A DNA stretch of 64,000 nt, from assembly GCF_023935105.1 (NCBI RefSeq), contig NZ_CP096040.1, positions 1,054,001 through 1,118,000 on the forward strand. The letters run 5' to 3'. The notes beneath the pieces are model-generated. The model made no database searches. It was not told the DNA's origin and worked only from the letters and a program-made list of their open reading frames with translations. Shown piece after piece: positions 30,886-39,257 of this stretch (positions are counted from its first letter, which is position 1; the number at the start of each line of letters is the position of its first letter). The translations under genes were made by a program, and so were the position numbers. The stretch comes from Caulobacter segnis (lineage in GTDB: Bacteria > Pseudomonadota > Alphaproteobacteria > Caulobacterales > Caulobacteraceae).

Positions 30886-32217
30886 CTACATGATGAAGTT
30901 CAACACCATGCGGGGCGCCTTGCCGGGCAGGTTGGTGACTTCCAGTGACTGGATCGAGCGGGACGGCAGGACGGTCGGGTCGAAGTCCGCCGGCGCGGGC
31001 TTGCCGTTCAGCAGCACCTGCATCTCGGGCTGCATGAGCCGGCCGCGCACCCGGACGTCGCCCAGATAGACCGCCGTCTGACCGACCTCCAGCTTGGGCT
31101 TGCCGTCGACCACCTCGGTATTGGTCAGGCGGACGCGGTCGGACTCGATGTCCAGGAACCGACCCTTCTCGCTGTCGCTGACGATCGTGCGCGTGTGGCC
31201 GTTGCGGCCGTCGCCTTGCTGGGCCAGGGCGATCGAACCGACGGCGGCGGCGGTCACGGCCAGCAGGCCGGCCAGGGTCAAGGCGGCGCGACGGGCCGGG
31301 CCGGCGGGCGTGCGCGGGTCGGTGATGGCTTTCAGGCGCATGAGGGTCGGTCTCCTTCCCTTGCCGGTGAAGGCCGGGTGCAGGGCGGGCGCGGCGCGGG
31401 TGCGCAGCACGTCGATCAGGGTCTCGGCATAGGTCCGGCGAACGGCCTGGGCCGCGCCCTCCAGGGCCAGGGCGTCGGCCAGCTCCTCCCGCGTGGCGGC
31501 GGCGCGAGCGCGCAGGGCGGCGTAGGGCGGGACCATCCAGAACAGGCCGCCCAGCAGGTGCTCGGCCAGCAGCCGCCAGTTGTCGCCGCGCTTCAGGTGA
31601 GCCAGCTCGTGAGCGCAGATCGGCACCAGGCGCGCGACATCCAGGCGCGCGACAAGGTCGGCGGGCAGCAGGATGACCGGCGTGGTCAGGCCCGCCAGCA
31701 GCGGCTGGTCGATGGCGTCGCTGATCTTCACCTCGGGGCGGCCCGTGTCCATGCGGCGGGCGGCGGCGCGAACGGCCAGGGCCAGCTCCTGCGAGACCGG
31801 ACGGGCCTCGCGGACGATGCGCTTGAGCTTGGCGCGGCCCAGCACCTGGCGTGTCGCCGCGACGGCCAGGCCGCCCAGCGCGCCCAGGATCAGCACGCCG
31901 CCAAGCGTCTCGGCGCCGTTCAGGCCCGACAGCGCCCGGACCGAGGCCTCGTTCATCGCCGCGCCGGCGGTGGCGACGGCCCCGGAGGCCAGGGCCGCCT
32001 GGTAGACGGGGGCGGTGGTCTCCTCGGGCAGGGCCGAGACGCCGGTCATCAGCGCCAGGACCGCCGGCGGCAGGGCGATGGCCCGGTTCCAGGCGCGGCT
32101 GCGAGGCTCGGGATCGCCGGTCAGGCGGTCGGCCGTCTTGCCCAGCGTCCAGCCCAGGCCGCTGATCGGCCAGGCGGCGACGAGCGCGAGGGCGGCGGAT
32201 GCGAACAGCGGGTGCAT
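30886..32217 (-). CDS. M56 (BlaR1-type) membrane metallopeptidase, second of two
   Basis: 443 residues. Several N-terminal membrane helices (about 1-25, 45-65, 105-125), then the zinc protease motif CAHELAHLKRGDNW near 205 and the downstream Glu in ATREELADALALE. A later hydrophobic helix (LTLAGLLAVTAAAVGSIALA) leads to a C-terminal domain outside the membrane (VYLGDVRVRGRL ... VLLNGKPAPADFD ... SIQSLEVTN). That domain is not the penicillin-binding sensor of BlaR1; it resembles a TonB-plug-like fold and recurs in the neighbouring paralogue. On a signal the protease would inactivate the BlaI repressor. Confidence 0.85.
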   Translation of the reverse strand: MHPLFASAALALVAAWPISGLGWTLGKTADRLTGDPEPRSRAWNRAIALPPAVLALMTGVSALPEETTAPVYQAALASGAVATAGAAMNEASVRALSGLNGAETLGGVLILGALGGLAVAATRQVLGRAKLKRIVREARPVSQELALAVRAAARRMDTGRPEVKISDAIDQPLLAGLTTPVILLPADLVARLDVARLVPICAHELAHLKRGDNWRLLAEHLLGGLFWMVPPYAALRARAAATREELADALALEGAAQAVRRTYAETLIDVLRTRAAPALHPAFTGKGRRPTLMRLKAITDPRTPAGPARRAALTLAGLLAVTAAAVGSIALAQQGDGRNGHTRTIVSDSEKGRFLDIESDRVRLTNTEVVDGKPKLEVGQTAVYLGDVRVRGRLMQPEMQVLLNGKPAPADFDPTVLPSRSIQSLEVTNLPGKAPRMVLNFIM

Positions 32218-32241
32218 GGGGGGTCTCCGCGGCGCTCGGGT

Positions 32242-33882
32242 TTACGGGACGGTCTTGAGGACGACGTTGACCGTCATCTTCTTGTCGGTGGACAGGTCGC
32301 GCGGGGTCACCTCCAGGCGCTCGATCATGCCCGGAGCCAGATCGGCGGGCGCGAAGTCGATCGGCGCCATGCGACCGTTGACCTTCAGATTGACCAGCAG
32401 CGGGTTCAGCTTGCCGCGCAGGCTCACGTCGCCCAGGTAGATGGTCCTGTCCGGGGTGCGCTGCTGCTGATCGGCCCGGATCTCGATGCGGGTCTGCTCC
32501 TGGTCGACATTGACCTCGATGTCCCGCGCCACCCGCCGCTCCGGCTGGGGATTGGGCGTCGGGTTCGGGCGCGGATCAGGGTTCGGGTTCGGGTTCGGAT
32601 CGGGGTGCGGGTCGGGACCGCCGCTCATCCGCGGCGGAGCCATCGGCGCGAACGCCGCCGGCGGCGCGGCCGCCACCGTCATGGGCGCCGCTTCCGCGAC
32701 AGGCGCGGCCGGAGCCGCCGGGCGCGCGATGGCGGCCTCCGCGGTCATCTCCGCGGCGGGGGCGGCTTCGACCGCCGGCGCGGCGTCCTCGGCGGCGATG
32801 GCGGTGACCGCCTTGGCGGCGGCGAAGGTTTCGGGCGGGGCAAGGCGGCGCGCCTGGCTGGCCAGGGCCAGCGAGCCCCAGCCGGTGGCCGCCGTCAGCA
32901 GGCCGCCCAGCGCCAGGGCCGCGCCGATCCGCACGGCCGACGCGTGGCCGTGCGGCTGCAGGATGGACGACAGGCGCATGCGGACCAGGCCGCGATCCCG
33001 GCCGGTGAAGGCCGACACGAAGGCCGATTGCGGTGCGGGCAAGGCGTTGATGCGCAGGGCCTCGACCAGTACGCGGGCATAGTCGCGGCGGGCCTCTGGC
33101 GCGGCGCCGTCCAGGGCGGTCTGATCGCAGACCGCCTCGCGGGCGGCCAGCATCCGGCCGCGCAGGATCGCGACGGGCGGGCTCAGCCAGAAGAGGCCGG
33201 CCAGGGCCTCCTCGGCCGGGATCCGCCAGTTGTCGCCGCGGCGCAGGTGGGCCAGTTCGTGGCCGCAGACCAGCTCCAGGCGGCTCGCGTCGGTTGCCTC
33301 GGCCAGGGCCTGGGGCAGCAGGATCACGGGGCGGCGGGCGCCGGCCAGCAGCGGCTCGCCGACGTCGGCGCTGATCCGAACGCGCGGGGGCTTCACACCC
33401 AGGCGCGCGGCGCGCGCTCGGACGGCGTCAATCAGGGCGTAGTCCTGGCAGGGCTGGGCGGCGGCGCGGGCGGCGGCCAGCCTGCGGCGGCCCCGGTTCC
33501 AGCGCCAGCCGCGCATCAGGAGACCGGCGGCGGACAGGCCGACGAGGCTCCAGGCCAAGTCTTCGACCAGCCCCGGCGGCGGCGCCCAGGCGGCCGGCGG
33601 GGGCGCGACGGTTGGGGCGGCCGCGCTCTGGGCGGTTTCGGGGGCGTCGGCGACCGCGATTATCATCGGCGGGGCTTTGGGCGTGGGGGCGGGTGCGAAG
33701 GTCAGGGCCACGGTCGCGGCCAGGGCCGCGGGGGGCAGGGCGTAGGCCAGGCTCCAGGCGGCGGCGCGCGGGCGCGGGTCGTCGGTCAGGCGTTCGACCA
33801 GGCGGCCCAGGCCCAGGCCGAGCGCGCCGACGGGCCAGGCGGCGACCAGGCCCAGGGCGGTGGAGGCGAGCAGCGGATGCAT
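32242..33882 (-). CDS. M56 (BlaR1-type) membrane metallopeptidase, first of two
   Basis: 546 residues. Membrane helices at the N-terminus, CGHELAHLRRGDNW (zinc His-Glu-x2-His) near residue 220, AAREAVCDQTAL with the third ligand, and a further helix near 325. A long Ala/Pro linker includes a Pro-Asn repeat (PDPNPNPNPDPRPNP), followed by the same C-terminal domain as the next gene (IYLGDVSLRGKL, NLKVNGRMAPIDF, MIERLEVT). The linker suggests it spans the periplasm. The start ATG at 33882 overlaps the blaI stop by one base (TGATG). Together the genes form a blaI-M56-M56 operon. Confidence 0.85.
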   Translation of the reverse strand: MHPLLASTALGLVAAWPVGALGLGLGRLVERLTDDPRPRAAAWSLAYALPPAALAATVALTFAPAPTPKAPPMIIAVADAPETAQSAAAPTVAPPPAAWAPPPGLVEDLAWSLVGLSAAGLLMRGWRWNRGRRRLAAARAAAQPCQDYALIDAVRARAARLGVKPPRVRISADVGEPLLAGARRPVILLPQALAEATDASRLELVCGHELAHLRRGDNWRIPAEEALAGLFWLSPPVAILRGRMLAAREAVCDQTALDGAAPEARRDYARVLVEALRINALPAPQSAFVSAFTGRDRGLVRMRLSSILQPHGHASAVRIGAALALGGLLTAATGWGSLALASQARRLAPPETFAAAKAVTAIAAEDAAPAVEAAPAAEMTAEAAIARPAAPAAPVAEAAPMTVAAAPPAAFAPMAPPRMSGGPDPHPDPNPNPNPDPRPNPTPNPQPERRVARDIEVNVDQEQTRIEIRADQQQRTPDRTIYLGDVSLRGKLNPLLVNLKVNGRMAPIDFAPADLAPGMIERLEVTPRDLSTDKKMTVNVVLKTVP

Positions 33883-34253
33883 CACTCGGCGTCCTTCGTG
33901 CTGGTGTTGAGCAGGGTCTCCAGTTCCTGGATCTCGGTCTCCGACAGGATCTGGCTGCCCGAGAAGGCCGAGGCCGGCAGGCGGCCGTCGATCTCCAGCA
34001 GGCCGCGCAGGCGGTTCAGCACCCCGCCGATCACGTCGACCTTGCCCTTGTGCGCTTCGTAGACCGCCAGGCCATGCACCGAACGGCGGACCAGCAGGCC
34101 CTTGGCCACCATCCGCTCCAGCACGGTGCGGGTGGTCGAGGCGCTCCAGCCCAGCTCGGGCTCGATCAGCCCCTGCGCTTCCCGGGCGCTCATCGCGCCG
34201 CCGCGCCAGAAGGCCTTCAGCACTTCCAGTTCCAGATCGGAGGGTTCGGTCAT
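33882..34253 (-). CDS. BlaI/MecI/CopY-family repressor
   Basis: 123 residues. Winged helix SDLELEVLKAFWRGGAMSAR followed by GWSASTTRTVLERMVAKGLLVRR, then the dimerisation region with PASAFSGSQILSETEIQELETLL. BlaI repressors are released by proteolysis through their membrane M56 partner, and two such partners follow directly. The ATG at 34253 has no ribosome site but lies 7 bases after a TAGGCC -10, so a leaderless transcript is likely. The operator TACAAATGTA overlaps the -35. Confidence 0.92.
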   Translation of the reverse strand: MTEPSDLELEVLKAFWRGGAMSAREAQGLIEPELGWSASTTRTVLERMVAKGLLVRRSVHGLAVYEAHKGKVDVIGGVLNRLRGLLEIDGRLPASAFSGSQILSETEIQELETLLNTSTKDAE

Positions 34254-34260
34254 GGGGTAC

Positions 34261-34290
34261 GGCCTAGCTGATGTCACGGGTACGCTACAA
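34261..34290 (-). promoter_or_regulatory. Promoter of the blaI-M56 operon, probably leaderless
   Basis: Minus strand: TTGTAG (34290-34285), an 18-base spacer and TAGGCC (34266-34261), then 7 bases to the ATG at 34253. The same TAGG element and 7-base gap occur at both ParD-like genes near 5 kb. Confidence 0.55.
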
Positions 34291-34298
34291 ATGTAACG
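34283..34298. promoter_or_regulatory. Candidate BlaI operator
   Basis: TACA-AA-TGTA (34286-34295) with CG on both sides. BlaI-family boxes contain TACA/TGTA dyads. It overlaps the -35 of the blaI promoter, so binding would block transcription. Confidence 0.65.
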
Positions 34299-34393
34299 AG
34301 GTGGCGTCAAGTGTGATGAACGACGTTCGGTAGTGACAGGCGAGGTTTCTTGATTTACGCATGTAGATCAAGATTACAAACGTGAGTTTTTCT

Positions 34394-34876
34394 ATGGCCG
34401 CCGACCAGGTCAGTATCCGGAAGTTGCCTCTCGAAGGTCGTGCGCCAAGTCGCTGGCGGTGGGTGGTCGTCGCCATCGGCTTCGCCGCGCTGATCGGCGT
34501 GGGCGCCGAAGTCATGGCGCGACACGACCGCGCCGAGCAGGCGCGCCGCGACGCGTACTGGCGCCTCGACGGACCGCCCTGCGCGCCGCTCGATCCGACG
34601 ATCTTCCGAGGCCTGCGCCGCTATCCCCAGGCCACGCCCTACGACGAGACGCTGTATCGGCGCGCGGGCGGGGCGATGACCTGCACGCATCTGGTCGACC
34701 GCATCGGCGGCGCGAAGGTCCGCTACCAGGTCTGCAAGTTCAACGCGCCGGACTATCTGCTCGTGTTGCAGAGCGGGCGCGACCGCTTCTACGATCTCAC
34801 GGCGGGCCGCTCGGCCTTGGTCACCGTCGTCAAGGACGAGGTGCGCTGCGTCGTCATCCCGCCCTTCAGGATGTGA
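34394..34876 (+). CDS. Hypothetical single-pass membrane protein
   Basis: About 160 residues, no family recognised. One membrane helix near residues 20-40 (WRWVVVAIGFAALIGVGAEVMA) follows a short cytoplasmic N-terminus. The rest is a small exported domain with paired Cys (DGPPCAPLD, GAMTCTHLVDR, YQVCKFNAPDYLLVLQ, DEVRCVVIPPF), suggesting disulfides in the periplasm. The ATG at 34394 has GTGAG upstream; a GTG at 34382 is an alternative. It is divergent from blaI, sharing the intergenic region. Confidence 0.65.
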   Translation: MAADQVSIRKLPLEGRAPSRWRWVVVAIGFAALIGVGAEVMARHDRAEQARRDAYWRLDGPPCAPLDPTIFRGLRRYPQATPYDETLYRRAGGAMTCTHLVDRIGGAKVRYQVCKFNAPDYLLVLQSGRDRFYDLTAGRSALVTVVKDEVRCVVIPPFRM

Positions 34877-34902
34877 TTGGCCCTTGCCTTGGCCTCATAT
34901 TC

Positions 34903-34927
34903 ATAGCTAGCTATATAGCGTGCTATA
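34903..34927. promoter_or_regulatory. Two overlapping palindromes before the MarR-GNAT gene
   Basis: ATAGCTAGCTAT (34903-34914) is a perfect 12-bp palindrome. It joins TATAGC-GT-GCTATA (34914-34927), a perfect dyad with 2-base spacer. They end 16 bases before the ATG at 34944, the expected place for a MarR operator. Confidence 0.65.
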
Positions 34928-34943
34928 GATATGGAGCGTGGCG

Positions 34944-35900
34944 ATGGAAGTCGATCTGCTGGCGGGCTTCGGCGTGGGGTTCCTGGGCAGCCGGCTCAAG
35001 CGGCTGGCCGAGCGGATGCAGGCCGACGCGGCCGAGGTGGCGCGGTTCCTGGACCTGCCGGTCCAGCCGGCCCAGATGTCGCTCTTGATGACCATCCGCC
35101 TGCACGGCCCGATCACCGTGGGCGAGCTGGCCGAGCGTCTGCAGCTGGCCCAGCCCACCGTCACCCGCGCCCTGGGAACGCTGGGCGAGTTCGTCGAGGC
35201 CCGCCGCGCGCCGGGCGACGCGCGCTCCAAGTCGCTGGCCCTGACCCCGGCGGGAGAGGCCTTGCTGGTCCGGGTCCAGACCCAGCTCCTGCCGCGCATC
35301 GAGCCGGCCGCCGCCGAGCTGGTCGAGGGCCTGTCCGGCGACTTCATGCAGGGCCTGGCCAAGGTCGAGGCGCGGCTGGCCGAGATCTCGCTGCTGGCCC
35401 GCATCCAGCGCGCGCCGCCGCCCAGCATGTGGGCGCGCGACTTCTCCGACGATCTGGCGGAGGCCTTTCACCAGATCAACGCCGAATGGATCAGCGAGAT
35501 GTTCGCCTTGGAGCGGAACGACATCGACCTGCTGTCACGGCCGCGCGAGCTGATCCTCGACAAGGGCGGGGTGGTGCTGTTCGCGGAGACCCCGGACCTG
35601 GGCGTGGTCGGGACCTGCGCCCTGATGGTCTCCAAGGACGGCTGGGTCGAGCTGACCAAGATGGGCGTGCTGAAGAGCGCGCGCGGTCTCAAGGTCGGCG
35701 AGTTCCTGCTGGCCAAGACCCTGGAGCGCGCCGCCAGCCTGGGCATGGACAAGGTCTATCTGCTGACCAACAAGAAGTGCGCCGCCGCCATCCACCTCTA
35801 CGAGAAGCTGGGCTTCGTCCATGACGCCGAGATCATGCGACTGTTCGGCGCGCGGTATGAGCGTTGTGACGTGGCCATGTCGTACGCGCCGAGAGGTTAG
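34944..35900 (+). CDS. MarR-family regulator fused to GNAT acetyltransferase
   Basis: 318 residues. The N-terminal half is a MarR winged helix (QMSLLMTIRLHGPITVGELAERLQLAQPTVTRALGTL, then the wing RRAPGDARSKSLALTPAGEAL). The C-terminal half (residues about 160-310) is a GNAT fold with VGTCALMVSKDGWVELTKMGV, KVGEFLLAKTLERAASLGMD (acetyl-CoA loop region), LTNKKCAAAIHLYEKLGFV and a last strand. Such fusions may sense a small molecule and acetylate a metabolite or protein; no substrate is evident. The ATG at 34944 has TGGAG 7 bases before it. Palindromes just upstream suggest autoregulation. Confidence 0.9.
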   Translation: MEVDLLAGFGVGFLGSRLKRLAERMQADAAEVARFLDLPVQPAQMSLLMTIRLHGPITVGELAERLQLAQPTVTRALGTLGEFVEARRAPGDARSKSLALTPAGEALLVRVQTQLLPRIEPAAAELVEGLSGDFMQGLAKVEARLAEISLLARIQRAPPPSMWARDFSDDLAEAFHQINAEWISEMFALERNDIDLLSRPRELILDKGGVVLFAETPDLGVVGTCALMVSKDGWVELTKMGVLKSARGLKVGEFLLAKTLERAASLGMDKVYLLTNKKCAAAIHLYEKLGFVHDAEIMRLFGARYERCDVAMSYAPRG

Positions 35901-35906
35901 GCGCCG

Positions 35907-36416
35907 GTGCGGGAAGCGGCCTTCGAGATCATCGACTATGCCGGCGGGCGCGACCCTGAGGTCGCCGCGCTCATTCTTTCCGTGCAGCGCGACGATGTCG
36001 GTCTCTTCGTGCCGGTCGAGGAGCAGCCGGAGCTGCTCGACATCGCCGGCGCCTATCGCGACGGCGGCTTCTGGGTGGCGATGGCGAGCGGCGAGATTGT
36101 CGGGACGATCGGCATGATGCGCTATGGATCGAGCGGCGTGCTGAAGAAGCTGTTCGTGCGGCGGGACTATCGCGGGCCGGACGGGGCGGCTCACGGCCTG
36201 TACGACAGGGCCATCGCCTGGGCCGAGGCGCGCGGCCTCGCCGCGATCTTCCTGGACACACCCGCGGTGGCGACGCGGTCGCACGCCTTTTACCGGCGTC
36301 GGGGTTTCTGCGTCGTGGACCGCGCCGAACTGCCGAGGGGCTATGATTTCCCCGATCGCGACAGCCTGATCTTCAAGCTCGACATGCCCGCGCGACCTGG
36401 TGGGCCAGGACGCTAG
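35907..36416 (+). CDS. GNAT-family N-acetyltransferase
   Basis: 169 residues. FWVAMASGEIVGTIGMMRYGSSGVLKKLFVRRDYRGPDGAAHGL is the acetyl-CoA binding motif A region, and LDTPAVATRSHAFYRRRGFCVV the terminal strand-helix of GNAT enzymes. It starts with GTG at 35907, six bases after the MarR-GNAT stop, with AGAGG upstream, so the two are probably co-transcribed. Substrate unknown. Confidence 0.85.
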   Translation: MREAAFEIIDYAGGRDPEVAALILSVQRDDVGLFVPVEEQPELLDIAGAYRDGGFWVAMASGEIVGTIGMMRYGSSGVLKKLFVRRDYRGPDGAAHGLYDRAIAWAEARGLAAIFLDTPAVATRSHAFYRRRGFCVVDRAELPRGYDFPDRDSLIFKLDMPARPGGPGR

Positions 36417-36514
36417 ACGCCACGGCGCGGTGGCAGGCGCACCCGCGCGCCAAAAAGCCTTGTCGCCCTGACCGAAATCCGCGCCCTATCCCATCGCAAC
36501 CTGGGAGCTGCGGC

Positions 36515-37075
36515 ATGGTCGTCCGTTCACTCTTCACGCTTGCCCTCCTGGTCATGCTGGCGGGCTGCGACCAGCGTCCGGCGAAGACCGAGCCGGAGGC
36601 GAAGGCTCACCCGGTTCGCTACGATCGCGCGGCTGACGGGGCGCCGCGCTGCGCGGCAGGCGAGCGCCGGGTCTATAGCTGCGCGTTCAAGCAGAAGACC
36701 GTGTCCGTGTGCGCCACCGATCGCACCGTGACCTACCGGTATGGCGCCGCCAACAAGACCGACCTGACGATCGTCAGCGATGGCGCTGACGGCAAGGCGC
36801 ACGCGACCTCGATCCGCGGGCCGGGACGTGGCGGTTTCCAGACCAGCTTGAGGTTCTCCAACCAAGGCTACGAGTACATCGTCTATTCGGCGATCGGCGG
36901 CGCGGACACGGAGGTCGCCGGGCGGCGCTGGTCGGGCCTGGTGGTCATGAAGGGCGGCGACCAAGTTTCCAACCAGGAGTGCCCCACGGCTGGGCCTGGC
37001 CAGCGTTTCACGCTCGACACGGCGCCGTCTTTCATCCCCGACGAGACCAATCCCGAATTCGAGGCCTGGTACTGA
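36515..37075 (+). CDS. Hypothetical lipoprotein
   Basis: 186 residues, no family recognised. A short signal with a clear lipobox (LALLVMLAGC, lipidated Cys at residue 18). The mature part has four more Cys (APRCAAGERRVYSC, VSVCATD, NQECPTAG), suggesting disulfides in the periplasm, and beta-rich text (VSVCATDRTVTYRYG, QGYEYIVYSAIGG). It ends 4 bp before the convergent aminotransferase gene. Confidence 0.75.
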   Translation: MVVRSLFTLALLVMLAGCDQRPAKTEPEAKAHPVRYDRAADGAPRCAAGERRVYSCAFKQKTVSVCATDRTVTYRYGAANKTDLTIVSDGADGKAHATSIRGPGRGGFQTSLRFSNQGYEYIVYSAIGGADTEVAGRRWSGLVVMKGGDQVSNQECPTAGPGQRFTLDTAPSFIPDETNPEFEAWY

Positions 37076-37079
37076 ACAA

Positions 37080-38387
<1,308 letters not shown>

Positions 38388-38411
38388 GGCAAGGGCTCCG
38401 CGGGGCCTTGC

Positions 38412-38425
38412 ATTGTGATCGCAAT
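38412..38425. promoter_or_regulatory. Candidate GntR/FCD operator, copy 1
   Basis: ATTGTGATCGCAAT, a 14-bp palindrome with one mismatch. It shares ATTGTGATC-CA with the site at 39227-39240 (read on the other strand). It lies between the aminotransferase start (38387) and the regulator start (38483). Confidence 0.65.
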
Positions 38426-38482
38426 GGCGCCCCTCTCGTAAAGAGAGGTTTTTTCGCCCGGCTTGGAGAGGAGGTGGACGAG

Positions 38483-39193
38483 ATGGCCAGAATCCGCCGC
38501 CCCCTGGCCGACCAGACCGCCGTCCACGACCAGGTCTACGAGGCGATCCGCCAGGCCCTGATCACCGGCCGCATCGCGCCCGGCAAGGGCGTGTCCCTGC
38601 GCAGCCTGGCCGCCGAGCTGGGGGTCAGCCCCATGCCGGTTCGCGACGCGGTCCGACGCCTGGTGGCCGAGCGCGCCCTGGCGATCAATCCGGCCAACAA
38701 GCGCCTGTCGGTGCCCTCGCTGACCGCCGGCCGCCTGGAACAGCTGTCGCTGGCCCGGCTGTGGGTCGAACCGGAGCTGGCGGCCAGAGCCGTCACGAGG
38801 GCCGCCGCCAATTCCGACGCCAGCCTGGTGCGCCAGCTGCAGGCCATCGACGCCGATGTCGACGAGGCCCTGCGGCTGGGCGACGTCGACCGCTACATGA
38901 CCGCCAACCACGCCTTTCACTTCGCGCTCTACGAGCGGGCGGGGGCCGAGGTGCTGCTGGCCATGGCCGGCGGCCTGTGGCTGCAGGTCGGACCGTTCAT
39001 GCGGGTGGTGTTCGGCCGGGTCGGCGCCGATGGCCTGGTCGCCGACCGACATGCCGAGGCGATCGAAGCCTTGCGCGCCCGAGATCCCGACGGCGCCCGC
39101 CGGGCGATCGCCGCTGACCTTTCCGAAGGCATGGACAAGATGCGGGCCGCCGTCGAAGCCGGCAACGGGGCGCCCCATGAAGCGTCGCCATGA
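38483..39193 (+). CDS. GntR-family regulator, FCD type
   Basis: 236 residues. HTH at 10-75 (YEAIRQALITGRIAPGKGVS, then ELGVSPMPVRDAVRRLVAERAL). The C-terminal FCD domain is all-helical, with His/Asp ligand positions (NHAFHFALYERAG, DRHAEAIEALRARD). FCD regulators bind small organic acids, sometimes with a metal. GGAGG precedes the ATG at 38483. Because near-identical palindromes lie upstream of itself/the aminotransferase and of the aldehyde dehydrogenase operon, it is the likely local repressor of polyamine catabolism (inference). Confidence 0.9.
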   Translation: MARIRRPLADQTAVHDQVYEAIRQALITGRIAPGKGVSLRSLAAELGVSPMPVRDAVRRLVAERALAINPANKRLSVPSLTAGRLEQLSLARLWVEPELAARAVTRAAANSDASLVRQLQAIDADVDEALRLGDVDRYMTANHAFHFALYERAGAEVLLAMAGGLWLQVGPFMRVVFGRVGADGLVADRHAEAIEALRARDPDGARRAIAADLSEGMDKMRAAVEAGNGAPHEASP

Positions 39194-39202
39194 GTCGGAC
39201 GC

Positions 39203-39231
39203 TTGACACTTCCGGTTTGCCGGAAAACTGT
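39203..39231 (+). promoter_or_regulatory. Promoter of the aldehyde dehydrogenase operon
   Basis: TTGACA (39203-39208) with a 17-base spacer to a weak AACTGT (39226-39231). The spacer holds the dyad TTCCGG-TTTG-CCGGAA (39210-39225). The -10 overlaps the palindrome at 39227-39240. Confidence 0.5.
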
Positions 39232-39240
39232 GATCACAAT
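39227..39240. promoter_or_regulatory. Candidate GntR/FCD operator, copy 2
   Basis: ACTGTGATCACAAT, with a perfect TGTGATCACA core. It overlaps the probable -10 of the operon promoter and lies 17 bp before the GTG at 39258, a repressor position. Confidence 0.65.
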
Positions 39241-39257
39241 AGTCCGGATTTTCCCGC

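Noticed and set aside
32550..32620. Short tandem DNA repeat or minisatellite
   Set aside because: It encodes the Pro-Asn/Asp linker of the M56 protein, so protein-level repetition explains it.
34361..34377. TGTA...TACA dyad (9-base spacer) as a second BlaI box
   Set aside because: Spacing differs from the tight TACA-NN-TGTA site and there is no nearby -35; probably chance.
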